This document shows positions 43,649 through 52,301 of a stretch of 62,153 bases of DNA, in pieces. The stretch is from positions 1-62,153 of the forward strand of contig JARLJA010000148.1 in assembly GCA_031291445.1 (NCBI GenBank). The letters run 5' to 3'. The number at the start of each line of letters is the position of its first letter. Within the stretch, counting starts at the first letter, position 1. Position numbers and translations under genes: made by a program. Source of the DNA: Xanthobacteraceae bacterium (GTDB taxonomy: Bacteria; Pseudomonadota; Alphaproteobacteria; Rhizobiales; Xanthobacteraceae). The notes below the pieces were generated by a model, which had not been told where the DNA came from, made no database searches, and was given only the letters and a program-made list of their open reading frames with translations.

Positions 43649-45619
43649 ATGTTTCCGTCTTCCAAAGTCGTTTTGCTGTCCGCCGCTTCGGTGGCCCTGG
43701 CCAGCGCCGGCACCGCGGTTGCCGACACCGTCAACAACGGCAATCCCTATCTCGCCGGCGACATGCACAACCACAACACCTGCATCGACGGTTCGGTTGC
43801 TGCCGGCTATTCGATCGACCGTTCGGTCGCGACCGGCGTCTCCCCGACGGGCGGCAAGAACTTCAATCTCGACTGGTTTACCCTGGGTAACCACGGCGGT
43901 TCGGGCAATCGCGACTGCCGCTTCAGCGATGCCAGCGCCGGCATCCCCGGTGACAACGTCACGACTTACTGGAACGACACCCTCGGCAAGACGATCGACG
44001 GCATCACCATCACCAGCCTGAAGGGCACCCCGTCGGGCACCGGCTCGAATCGGCAGATGTGGCACTGGCAGCACATCGAGGAAATGGAGTATCCGATCAT
44101 CGTGCAGCGCTCGGCCCTATATAATAAGGTGCTGATCGAAGGCATGGAGTGGGTCGTTCCCGGTCACGAGCACACCGACGTTGCGGTGATCGCCGGCCAG
44201 AACCCGCTCGGCATCGGTGGTTCGACCGGCAACGCCAACAACATGGCGGAGTTCGAGTTCCTCTACGACCGTCAGGACAACGACCAAATCGGTCCGGTCG
44301 ACGGCAGCAACAACCCGATCTGGACCGGCAAGAGCTTCAACAACTCCGGCACCCTGGGTCACGCCAAGGCGGTCGCCGGCGTGCAGTGGCTGCAGTCGCG
44401 CTATCCGCTGACGTCCTACGTCGTTCCGACCCACTCCGAGCGCGCCGGCGCGTTCAGCCCGAGCGGTAACGGCGGCTACAACATCGAGCACTTCCGCGAC
44501 TTCAACAATGCCGGCCCGACGATCGCGATCGGCATCGAGTCGCCCGGCCACATGGCGCAGGGCAGCAAGAGCGGCGGCTCGGGGTCCTACACCACCAACG
44601 CGGTCGGTGGCGGCACCTACGGCCTCGAGGGTGTCTACACCGCCAAGGTCGGCGGCCTGTGGGACGGCCTGCTCGGCGAAGGTCGCAACTCGTTCGTCTT
44701 CGTGAGCTCCGACTGGCACACCCGCGGCGCCCTCGCTGCGACCTCCCCCTCCACCAACTCGGACTTCATGCCGGGTGAGTATTCCAAGCTCTACGTGCCG
44801 AACACGCCCGGTGCCGTTGGCTTCAAGGCGCAGTCGATTGTCGACGGCATGCGGTCCGGCAATTCCTACTCCGTCAACGCCGACATGATCGGTCCGGACC
44901 TCGTCTTCCACGCCCATGGCAGCGACGGCGTCTGGCACGGCATGGGTGAAACCCTGGTCGTGACCCCGGGCGACACCGTCACTGTCGAGATGCAGCTGAC
45001 CGTGCCGGCCGGCAACAACAGCCCGTACAGCTTCAACAACCCGCTGCTGGCGCAGGTTGGCATCAACCAGCCGCTCAACAAGCCGTCTCTCGACCACGTC
45101 GACCTGATCACCGGTCAGATCACCGGCGTGATCGCGCCGGGTGCGCCGGGCTATGCCGTTCCCAACTTCTCCGGTGTTGCCGGTGCGGCCGTCGTCTATA
45201 ATTCGAGCACGGTGATCGCCCAGCAGATCCAGGCCTCGAGCATGACCAAGGTCGTGAACGCGGACGGTTCGACCCGTCTGTCCTTCACCACCACCTTCGT
45301 CGCGCCCAGCACCCCGATGTACATCCGTACTCGCGGTACCAACATTCCGGTTGCGACCCCGAACGTTACCGACACCGCCGGCAACCCGCTCATCGACGTG
45401 AACAACGCGAATGTCGTCTGCAGCGATCCGGCCTGTCCGGTCCATCTCGATACCGATGGCAGCGGCAACAAGCTCGTGACCTACGACGTGCAGGCCTGGT
45501 CCAACACCTGGTTCTACGCCAACCCGATCTTCATCCGTCCGGCAGGGACTCCCCAGCTGCTGGTCGAGACGAACGCGGCGCTGGCGAAGACCCTGGCTGC
45601 TCGCGCCAGCCGCCGCTGA
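43649..45619 (+). CDS. Secreted PHP-like metal-binding protein
   Basis: A 656-residue exported protein. The ATG at 43649 has AAGGAG nine bases upstream; the signal peptide ends near TAVADT (residue 26). The mature start PYLAGDMHNHNTC has His40 and His42 in a PHP-phosphoesterase style HxH motif; further putative ligands are in LGNHGGSG, VPGHEHTDVAV, PTHSERAG and SSDWHTRGA. The C-terminal third is beta-rich. It likely hydrolyses a phosphoester or binds metal outside the cytoplasm; the true substrate is unknown. It is divergent from the PPIase-HupE operon, with a strong hairpin behind it. Confidence 0.8.
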   Translation: MFPSSKVVLLSAASVALASAGTAVADTVNNGNPYLAGDMHNHNTCIDGSVAAGYSIDRSVATGVSPTGGKNFNLDWFTLGNHGGSGNRDCRFSDASAGIPGDNVTTYWNDTLGKTIDGITITSLKGTPSGTGSNRQMWHWQHIEEMEYPIIVQRSALYNKVLIEGMEWVVPGHEHTDVAVIAGQNPLGIGGSTGNANNMAEFEFLYDRQDNDQIGPVDGSNNPIWTGKSFNNSGTLGHAKAVAGVQWLQSRYPLTSYVVPTHSERAGAFSPSGNGGYNIEHFRDFNNAGPTIAIGIESPGHMAQGSKSGGSGSYTTNAVGGGTYGLEGVYTAKVGGLWDGLLGEGRNSFVFVSSDWHTRGALAATSPSTNSDFMPGEYSKLYVPNTPGAVGFKAQSIVDGMRSGNSYSVNADMIGPDLVFHAHGSDGVWHGMGETLVVTPGDTVTVEMQLTVPAGNNSPYSFNNPLLAQVGINQPLNKPSLDHVDLITGQITGVIAPGAPGYAVPNFSGVAGAAVVYNSSTVIAQQIQASSMTKVVNADGSTRLSFTTTFVAPSTPMYIRTRGTNIPVATPNVTDTAGNPLIDVNNANVVCSDPACPVHLDTDGSGNKLVTYDVQAWSNTWFYANPIFIRPAGTPQLLVETNAALAKTLAARASRR

Positions 45620-45654
45620 CGCCCAGAGGCCCCGCGGGGTCCTGGCGACGAGAT

Positions 45655-45684
45655 TTGACGAGGCGGATTTCTCCGCCTCGTCAA
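45655..45684 (+). terminator. Hairpin terminator of the PHP-like gene
   Basis: TTGACGAGGCGGA and TCCGCCTCGTCAA form a perfect 13-bp stem with loop TTTC, starting 36 bases after the stop. The following bases TCTGCATTT give only a weak T-run, but the stem is strong. Confidence 0.65.
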
Positions 45685-45762
45685 TCTGCATTTAATAACC
45701 TCCCCGAGGCCTGACACCGGACAGGCGAAGCGCCGTCCTTTGCGTTCTGACTGGATACGCAC

Positions 45763-46110
45763 TTGTCCCGATTTAATTGCCCGATCGTGTGTTGCGCTGC
45801 CGGTCTCGTCGCCGGCCTCGTGGTTCTCGGAGCTTCGCCGGGCCGCGCCGAACCGGCCGAAGCGGAGCCGACCAGGGAAGACTGCATCGCCGCCGTCGAC
45901 AAGGCGCGCGCGCTCGCGGCGACCCTTCCGGAGGACGATCTGTCGCGCTATTTCGCCGAGCGGAGCCTGCTGCAGGCGGATGTCGAGGCGGGCAATGGCG
46001 AGTTCGACGATTGCATCGAATATGCCGAACGGGCCACGGTCGAGGTCAAGGAACACCGCCACGTACTGAGACCCGGCGAGACCTTCGAGCGGGTGCCGAT
46101 GAAGAAGTAG
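45763..46110 (+). CDS. Small secreted protein of unknown function
   Basis: A 115-residue protein from a TTG at 45763 (an in-frame GTG at 45787 is an alternative; neither has a strong ribosome-binding site). Signal peptide with CCAAGLVAGLVVLGASPGRA, then an acidic helical mature domain with two Cys (EDCIAAVDKARALA and EFDDCIEYAERATVEVK) that could form a disulfide. No family was recognised. It lies between the PHP-like gene and the 2OG oxygenase on the same strand. Confidence 0.6.
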   Translation: MSRFNCPIVCCAAGLVAGLVVLGASPGRAEPAEAEPTREDCIAAVDKARALAATLPEDDLSRYFAERSLLQADVEAGNGEFDDCIEYAERATVEVKEHRHVLRPGETFERVPMKK

Positions 46111-46282
46111 CGGCTTGCGCGCAGTTCGCTTCCTGATCGGGCGGGCCCCGCGGGAGGCGAATCCTGCGGCGCTGTCGCAACGCCGTCATTTAAAGGCTGT
46201 CATCTCCGGCCTGTCGGCAAGGCGGTCGTCTCGATCTCGGGATCCCGATTCCGTCGTCCCATTCAAGATTGGAAGTCGAACC

Positions 46283-46906
46283 ATGGATCAAATCGAGGCG
46301 CTGTTTCCCATCCCGATGATGCGCTCGCCCGCGCTGCTGCCTCCGGAGCTCAACGCCGCTGCGGTGGCGTCCATCCGCAACGCCCGCATCGAGAGCAATC
46401 TGCGCTCGGATCAGCTATTCCACACCGAGGTCGCCGATCCGCGGGAAAACCAGCTGTTCCGGCAGATCGCCGAATTGGCAGTCCCGAAACTTGTCGATTT
46501 CGGGATGCTGCTGTTCGGTGAAAGGCTGAACTGGATCGTCAAGGAGATGTGGACCAACATGCTGGAAAACGGCGGCAGCCAGACGCTGCATTCCCACGCC
46601 AATAGCTTCGTCTCGGGTGTCTACTACCTGACGCCGTCTCACCCGGCCTGCAAGACCGTATTCGTGCGCCCGCCCGGCGGCGGCGACTTTTCCTTTCGCC
46701 ACCACACCCGCACCGCCGCGATGGGCCCGTTCAACGCCGGCAAGTACCTGCTGCCCGAAGCCAACCCGGGCGATCTGGTGCTGTTTCCGAGCTATCTCTA
46801 TCACGAGGTGCCGAGAAACCAGGGCGATCAGCGCATCACGATCGCCTTCAATGCGATCCCCGACAGCCTGGACTGCTGGGGCTACCGGATCAATTTCGCC
46901 CCCTGA
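46283..46906 (+). CDS. 2-oxoglutarate/Fe(II)-dependent oxygenase-like protein (TIGR02466 type)
   Basis: A 207-residue cupin-fold protein. Core motifs LHSHANSFVSGVYYL, GDLVLFPSYLYHEVP and RITIAFNAIPDSLD with a conserved Arg that would bind 2-oxoglutarate; the iron would be held by His in the first and second motifs. This is the layout of the TIGR02466 family of putative 2OG-Fe(II) oxygenases. The ATG at 46283 is preceded by a weak GGAAG. Substrate unknown. It faces the membrane spermidine-synthase-like gene. Confidence 0.82.
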   Translation: MDQIEALFPIPMMRSPALLPPELNAAAVASIRNARIESNLRSDQLFHTEVADPRENQLFRQIAELAVPKLVDFGMLLFGERLNWIVKEMWTNMLENGGSQTLHSHANSFVSGVYYLTPSHPACKTVFVRPPGGGDFSFRHHTRTAAMGPFNAGKYLLPEANPGDLVLFPSYLYHEVPRNQGDQRITIAFNAIPDSLDCWGYRINFAP

Positions 46907-46955
46907 GACAGGTCGACGGCAGCGGATGCCGGTGACCGCTCAGCCGCTGCAGCGC

Positions 46956-49583
46956 TCAGCGGCCGAATTCGCGCGCCAGCAATGCCCGCGCCTCGGTGCG
47001 GGACGGCGCCGCGTCGACGACCTGTTGCAGCAGGCGCGCGGCCGCGGCGCGATCCGACGCCGCCAGCGCCTGCGCCATGCTGATCAAGGGCTGATAGGCC
47101 GGGTCGAACTCGGGACTGAGGCGCAGCGCCGCGAGCAGGCCGGGCGACGCCGCCTCGATCAGCGCGAGGCCGCGCGGACTGCCGGGAAGCGCCGCGCCGG
47201 CCTCGAGAAAGCGATTGCGCGCCTGCCAATAGGCGTCGAGCCGGGACGCCATGGCGCTGCGATGGGGCTCGGACAGCAGTTCCGATGCATCGGCGTGCAT
47301 CGCCCGCGTGACCTGGAGCAGAAGCGACCAGGGCGGCGCCGTGAGCGCCCGCACGTTGCGGCTGGCGTCGAAGGTGACGAACGGGAAATCATCGGTGTTG
47401 CGCGGCCCCTGGCCGGCGAACGCCGACAGGACGCGGGGACCGCCGAGATACTGCCCGAGCAGATCGATCGGGGTCTCGAAACCGATCGGCCGGACGACCG
47501 CCGCGAGCGACGGACCGGCCAGCCGGCTCGCGAGTGCGTCCAGATCGAGCGGGCCCGCGTCGCGCGGCCCGATCAAGGCAAGCATCGGCGTGCCCACGCT
47601 GTAATGGTTCAGCCAGGCCGAACCGCCCGGATAGACGTCGAGAAATCCGCGAATGATCGTGCGCAAGGAGGGCAGATCGAGCTGATACAGCGGCAGCCAC
47701 TGGCAGAAGAGTCCGCCTGGAGCAAGCCGCTGCCGAACCGCCGCGAAGTGCTCGGTGGTGTAGAGCGCGCCGCTGCCGTCGAGCGCCGGGTGGAACAGAT
47801 CGGCAACGATGACGTCATACCGCGCCTTGTCCGCGGCGACATAGCGTCGCGCGTCGGCCACGGTCAGCCGGGGGGCGGGAGCAGGCGCAGCGCCGCTCGC
47901 GAACCAGGGCAGCAGATCCACGACCTCCTGCGAAAGTTCGACGCCGTGAACCGAGACGCCGGGCATGCGCGCGCCGCCGATCAACGTGGCTCCGGTCCCG
48001 ATGCCGAGGAACAGCGCCTGGCGGGGCGCGGGGTGCAGCAGCAGGGGCAGCGTGGCCTGGCGGTAGTCCGACCGCGCCGAGCTGGTGCCGCCCATGCGGA
48101 AGCGGCCGTTGACCTCGAGATAGCGCGCGCCCGACGCATCGTCCACGACGCTTGCCGTTGCCATCGGCCCCTCGCGGACCGCGAGCAGCGAGCCGCCCGC
48201 CGGCACCCGCGTCAGCGAGGGCGGCGGGCCAAGCAGGAGAAATGCCGCCGCCGCGGCCGGCACGGCCGCCCACGGCAAGGCGGCGCGCCACACCGGCATC
48301 AACAGCAGATAGCCGAGCGCGACCACGACGATCGCCGTCCAGGCGCCAAGCGTCGGGATCAGCAGCTGTGCGCTCAGCAGGGGGGCGATCGATGCGCCGA
48401 TGCTGTTGACGCCGACCGCCCAGCCGAGGGACCCACGCTGGTCGCGGACCTGCTGGACGAGATGGCCGAACAGCGCGCCCATCGCCGCCGACGGCACGAA
48501 GAACAGTGCCACCGCGATCGCCAGTTCGCCGGCCACGCCGGTTTCGGCCGCCGTTTCGGCGATGCGCACCATCGCCGGCGCGAGATACGCCGTCATGAGG
48601 CAAGCCAGCGCGGTCCCTGCCAGCAGCAACCCCATGCCGCGGCCACGGTCGCCGCGTCCCAGGCGCTGCCAGGCGAGGCCGCCTGCCGCGGTGCCGAGCA
48701 GGTAAGCGGCCAGCAATCCCGCGAATGTGTAGATCGTGTCCTGCATCACCTGGGCCGCCAGACGGACCACGAGAACCTCGAACGCGATGCCGAGCAGGCC
48801 GGTGGCGAACAAGGTGATGTCGAGGCGCACCCCGATCGTTCGCAGACCGGCGCCATCGATCGGCGCCGCCGCCTCACCGCGTTGCGGCCCGATGCCCAGG
48901 ATGGCGAGCGCGCATAGCGCGTTGATCGCGGCGAGACAGATCAGCGTGGCGGACAGGCCCAGCAACGGAAGCAGGACAAACGTCGAGATCAGCGCGCCGG
49001 CGACGGCACCGGCGGTATTCGCACCATAGACGCCGGCGCTGACGCGCGGGTCGCTCCTGGCCTCGCGGACGATGCGCTCGAGCGCCGCCAGCGTTCCACC
49101 CATCGCGGCAGTCGCTGGCAGCAGCACGAGCATCGGCAGCGCGAAGCTCGCAGCCCACAGCAAGGCGGGCGCCGGCTCGGTGCCGAGCAGCGGGGCGAGA
49201 CCCCGACCTGCCGCGGGCAGCAACCAGACGCAGACGATCCCCCACAACCCGATCGCCGCTTCCAGCCAGGCGTAGGCCGTCCGCGGAGATCCGGCCCGCC
49301 GGATCGGTCGGTCGAGCGCGAAAGCTCCGATCGCCAGTCCGCCGAAGAACCCCGCCACCGCGCCGAGAACGGCCATCATGTCGCTGCCAAGCGCCAGCGC
49401 CAGCTGGCGTGTCCAGACGATCTCGTATCCGAGCCCCGCGAAGCCTGACGCTGCGACAATCGGCATCAGCGCCCATCCGGCGCCGATGCGCAGCCGGGAG
49501 GGCGCGACCGGTGCCGGATCGGCGACGGATCGGGGGGCGACGCCTGCGGGTGCGGTTACGCCGGCGTCCGGATCGGATTGCAT
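46956..49583 (-). CDS. Membrane-fused spermidine-synthase-like protein
   Basis: An 875-residue protein. Residues about 30-520 form 12-14 membrane helices of MFS-like type (GFAGLGYEIVWTRQLALALG); residues about 540-760 are a spermidine-synthase/methyltransferase-like Rossmann domain (ALFLGIGTGATLIGG, VHGVELSQEVVDLL, RYDVIVADLFHPAL, LAPGGLFCQWLPLYQ); the C-terminus has a short TPR-like helical part. The ATG at 49583 has AAGGAA before it. Such membrane-fused proteins are common, with unknown products, and the usual polyamine-site residues are only partly kept. It is divergent from exbB. Confidence 0.85.
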   Translation of the reverse strand: MQSDPDAGVTAPAGVAPRSVADPAPVAPSRLRIGAGWALMPIVAASGFAGLGYEIVWTRQLALALGSDMMAVLGAVAGFFGGLAIGAFALDRPIRRAGSPRTAYAWLEAAIGLWGIVCVWLLPAAGRGLAPLLGTEPAPALLWAASFALPMLVLLPATAAMGGTLAALERIVREARSDPRVSAGVYGANTAGAVAGALISTFVLLPLLGLSATLICLAAINALCALAILGIGPQRGEAAAPIDGAGLRTIGVRLDITLFATGLLGIAFEVLVVRLAAQVMQDTIYTFAGLLAAYLLGTAAGGLAWQRLGRGDRGRGMGLLLAGTALACLMTAYLAPAMVRIAETAAETGVAGELAIAVALFFVPSAAMGALFGHLVQQVRDQRGSLGWAVGVNSIGASIAPLLSAQLLIPTLGAWTAIVVVALGYLLLMPVWRAALPWAAVPAAAAAFLLLGPPPSLTRVPAGGSLLAVREGPMATASVVDDASGARYLEVNGRFRMGGTSSARSDYRQATLPLLLHPAPRQALFLGIGTGATLIGGARMPGVSVHGVELSQEVVDLLPWFASGAAPAPAPRLTVADARRYVAADKARYDVIVADLFHPALDGSGALYTTEHFAAVRQRLAPGGLFCQWLPLYQLDLPSLRTIIRGFLDVYPGGSAWLNHYSVGTPMLALIGPRDAGPLDLDALASRLAGPSLAAVVRPIGFETPIDLLGQYLGGPRVLSAFAGQGPRNTDDFPFVTFDASRNVRALTAPPWSLLLQVTRAMHADASELLSEPHRSAMASRLDAYWQARNRFLEAGAALPGSPRGLALIEAASPGLLAALRLSPEFDPAYQPLISMAQALAASDRAAAARLLQQVVDAAPSRTEARALLAREFGR

Positions 49584-49820
49584 TGTCGTCGTTCCTTGCT
49601 TGCCGACGTGACGGTCGCAGCGGCTCGTCCGCGCCGTGCTGAATACTGCGCCCGCACCGCGACCGAATTGATGCAGATGACCGATGACGCCATCGATGGC
49701 GGGCAATCGATGATCGGTGGGTGTCGACCAGTCGCCGCCAACGTCCCCGACGGTGTCCGCCTGCTCGTGTGGTGGATGCAACCCGGTCACGGGCGAGTCC
49801 GTCCGACTGTCTCTCGAATC

Positions 49821-49876
49821 TTTGTGACACTGATTTGACGTCGGAGGAGTGGACGCGGTCGTGACGCAGTCACAAA
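49821..49876. promoter_or_regulatory. Inverted repeats upstream of exbB
   Basis: TTTGTGAC (49821-49828) and GTCACAAA (49869-49876) are perfect inverted copies 40 bases apart; the right copy overlaps GTGACGCAGTCAC (49861-49873), itself a palindrome with 5-bp arms. They lie 57 bases before the ExbB start, in the gap divergent with the spermidine-synthase-like gene. Possible operator sites. Confidence 0.45.
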
Positions 49877-49932
49877 TCGTTCTCGCGTTTGGTCTAATCG
49901 AGTGAGCAGACGATACCTCAAGGATACGTTCT

Positions 49933-50880
49933 GTGACTCTTGGCTCGATGTTCGCCCGCGCAGCCGGCGGTGATCATGTCCCGTGGCTGCTGGCGCTGGG
50001 ATGGTTCGTTGCCGGCGTCTTCTGTGTGTCCTTGCCGGCCTACCCGCATCAGTCGATCATCCCCCCGGCGGCGGAGCGGGCGGACGGCGCGGCGATGGCA
50101 CGGCGCGAACTCGCGGGTGCCTCCACTGCAGCCGACCCCGCCGCCCAAGGCGGAGAACGCGAACCCGCGATCGGGGCCGTTTCGACGCCGCCGCGCGAAT
50201 TCTCGCCATGGTCGATGTTTCTGGCTGCCGACAACATCGTCAAGGCCGTGATGATCGGGCTGGCGCTGGCGTCGCTCGCGACCTGGACGGTGTTGTTCGC
50301 AAAGACTGTCGAACTCATGCTGGCCGAGGGCCGGCTCCGCGGCGCTCTGCGACGAATCGACAATGCCCGCTCCCTGCAAGAAGCCGAACTTGCGATCGGG
50401 ACCGGCGGCACCGTGCTGCGGTCGATGCTGGCCGCCGCGTCGCAGGAGATGCGCCTGTCGGACGGCCTGTTGCGCGACAGCGGCGTCAAGGAACGGACGA
50501 CGTCGCGCCTGGCGGAAACCGTTCGCGCCGAGGCGCGGGCGATCGGACGCGGCATGGGACTTCTGGCGACGGTCGGCGCGACGTCACCGTTCGTCGGGCT
50601 GTTCGGGACCGTCTGGGGCATCATGAACAGCTTCATCGGAATCTCGAAATCGCAGACCACCAATCTCGCGGTGGTTGCACCGGGAATCGCCGAGGCCCTG
50701 CTCGCCACCGCCATCGGGCTGATTGCGGCGATTCCGGCGGTGATCGTCTACAATCACTTCGCCCGCGCGACGAAACGCTACCTCGAGCAGGTGGCGCGAG
50801 GCTCGGGCGCCGTCTCGCGACTGCTGTCGCGAGACCTCGACCGCGCGGGCCAGTTCGGCGCCGCGCGCGCGGCAGAATAG
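49933..50880 (+). CDS. exbB: ExbB/TolQ/MotA-family proton channel protein
   Basis: A 315-residue inner-membrane protein starting at a GTG. An N-terminal membrane segment ([17 protein letters not shown]) and linker precede the channel domain, with membrane helices at about 90-115, 215-240 and 255-280. [18 protein letters not shown] and [20 protein letters not shown] are the conserved ExbB motifs. It powers TonB with ExbD. It is the first gene of the operon exbB-exbD-tonB, with gaps of 2 and 3 bases, and the receptor gene follows. Confidence 0.92.
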   Translation: MTLGSMFARAAGGDHVPWLLALGWFVAGVFCVSLPAYPHQSIIPPAAERADGAAMARRELAGASTAADPAAQGGEREPAIGAVSTPPREFSPWSMFLAADNIVKAVMIGLALASLATWTVLFAKTVELMLAEGRLRGALRRIDNARSLQEAELAIGTGGTVLRSMLAAASQEMRLSDGLLRDSGVKERTTSRLAETVRAEARAIGRGMGLLATVGATSPFVGLFGTVWGIMNSFIGISKSQTTNLAVVAPGIAEALLATAIGLIAAIPAVIVYNHFARATKRYLEQVARGSGAVSRLLSRDLDRAGQFGAARAAE

Positions 50881-50882
50881 CC

Positions 50883-51332
50883 ATGGGAATGTCGATTTCG
50901 GAGAGCGGCCTCGACGCCGACGATTTCGCGGAAACCCACGAGATCAACGTCACTCCGTTCATCGACGTCATTCTGGTGCTGCTGATCATTTTCATGGTGG
51001 CGGCCCCATTGTCCACCGTCGATCTTCCGATCGATCTGCCGACGTCGGCCGCCGCCGCGCAGAAGAAGCCGGACAAGCCGACCTACGTATCGATGAGACC
51101 CGACCAGTCGGTCGCGATCGGCGAGACCTCGATCGGCAGGGGCGACCTGATCCGCTCGCTCGACGCCGCCGATCCGAATCGAGACCGTGTCATATTTGTG
51201 CGGGCCGATCGCATGGTGCACTACGGTGAACTGATGGAATTGCTCGAGGAGCTGCGTTCCGGCGGCTATGCCAGGGTCAAGCTCGTGGCGGTCGAGGCGG
51301 CGGGGCAGTCGCGGCCGGCGACAGGGCGCTGA
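50883..51332 (+). CDS. exbD: ExbD biopolymer transport protein
   Basis: A 149-residue protein with one membrane helix. INVTPFIDVILVLLIIFMV carries the essential Asp; the periplasmic part has PTYVSMRPDQSVAIGE and YGELMELLEELRSGGY. It starts two bases after the exbB stop and forms the proton channel complex with ExbB. Confidence 0.93.
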   Translation: MGMSISESGLDADDFAETHEINVTPFIDVILVLLIIFMVAAPLSTVDLPIDLPTSAAAAQKKPDKPTYVSMRPDQSVAIGETSIGRGDLIRSLDAADPNRDRVIFVRADRMVHYGELMELLEELRSGGYARVKLVAVEAAGQSRPATGR

Positions 51333-51335
51333 GCC

Positions 51336-52130
51336 ATGACCTTGATGCCGGAGGTCCGCGACGCACGGCACGCATCTGGGCGGCTCTGGAGCCTGGCTGC
51401 GGTCTGCGCCGTGGCGGTTCATGCGGCGGTGGCGCTGACATTGGCGTCGGTGCAATCCGACAGTTCGGAGGAGTCTTTCGGCGCTGCCGCGCTCGAGGTC
51501 GGCCTGGAAACGGGCGCGCCCAGCGAGGACGCAAGCGATCTGCCGCCCGGTCCGGAGATGGCGGCCTCGGTGGCGTCGGCGGCGGCCGCGGAGCAGACAC
51601 CGGTTGTCGACGAAGCCGCGCCGGTGCGGATCGATCGCGCTCCGAGCGCCACCGCCGACCCGGCGGCGATGCCCGATGCGGCGGAGCAGCCGAAGCCCGA
51701 CGATCCGGACAAGGCTGCGGTCCGCCGGACGGCATCGCAGGACTCTGCGGCGGCCGAAGCGATCGCACCCCCGAGCCAGGAAGCGGTGCGGCCCGCGCCG
51801 CGATCGGTGGCGCCGGCGCCGGGAAACGAGGCCGGCGACCGACGCCTTCGCGTGGTCTGGCAGAATGCGCTGAGGACGCATGTCGAGAAGTACAAACGCT
51901 ACCCGGCGGCGCGGTCGCAGAAGACGGTCGACCTCATCGTCAGATTCAGCATTGACCGCGCGGGCCATGTGCTGTCGGCGGAGATCCTGAAGAGCTCCGG
52001 CGACGCGGAATTCGACGCCGCGGCGATCGCGATGCTGCGCCGCGCGGATCCCGTGCCGTTGCCGCCGCCGACGGTCGCGGACCAGGGACTGAGCTTCAAT
52101 CTTCCGGTGAGTTTCAGGGTCGGCAGTTAA
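51336..52130 (+). CDS. tonB: TonB energy transducer
   Basis: A 264-residue protein with an N-terminal membrane helix (LAAVCAVAVHAAVALTLA), a long Ala/Pro/Glu-rich periplasmic spacer (about 45-165) and a C-terminal TonB domain (LRTHVEKYKRYPAARS, VDLIVRFSIDRAGHVLSAEI, FDAAAIAMLRRADPVPLPP). The spacer has less Pro-Lys than classical TonB. It starts three bases after exbD and precedes the receptor gene by 171 bases, so it is probably dedicated to that receptor. Confidence 0.9.
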   Translation: MTLMPEVRDARHASGRLWSLAAVCAVAVHAAVALTLASVQSDSSEESFGAAALEVGLETGAPSEDASDLPPGPEMAASVASAAAAEQTPVVDEAAPVRIDRAPSATADPAAMPDAAEQPKPDDPDKAAVRRTASQDSAAAEAIAPPSQEAVRPAPRSVAPAPGNEAGDRRLRVVWQNALRTHVEKYKRYPAARSQKTVDLIVRFSIDRAGHVLSAEILKSSGDAEFDAAAIAMLRRADPVPLPPPTVADQGLSFNLPVSFRVGS

Positions 52131-52301
52131 TCGATCGCCAATGTCGAAAGCCATCGTCGGGCCGCGGCGGAGTCCCACATTGCCTGCCCCCATTGAGCGA
52201 CACTGTACCGCAGCTCACTCATCATCCGGCGGACATCGGTTTCGACTACTGCAGGTCCAAAAATCGGCGACACGAAGAAATTTCCGCCGGGGATTGTCGT
52301 G

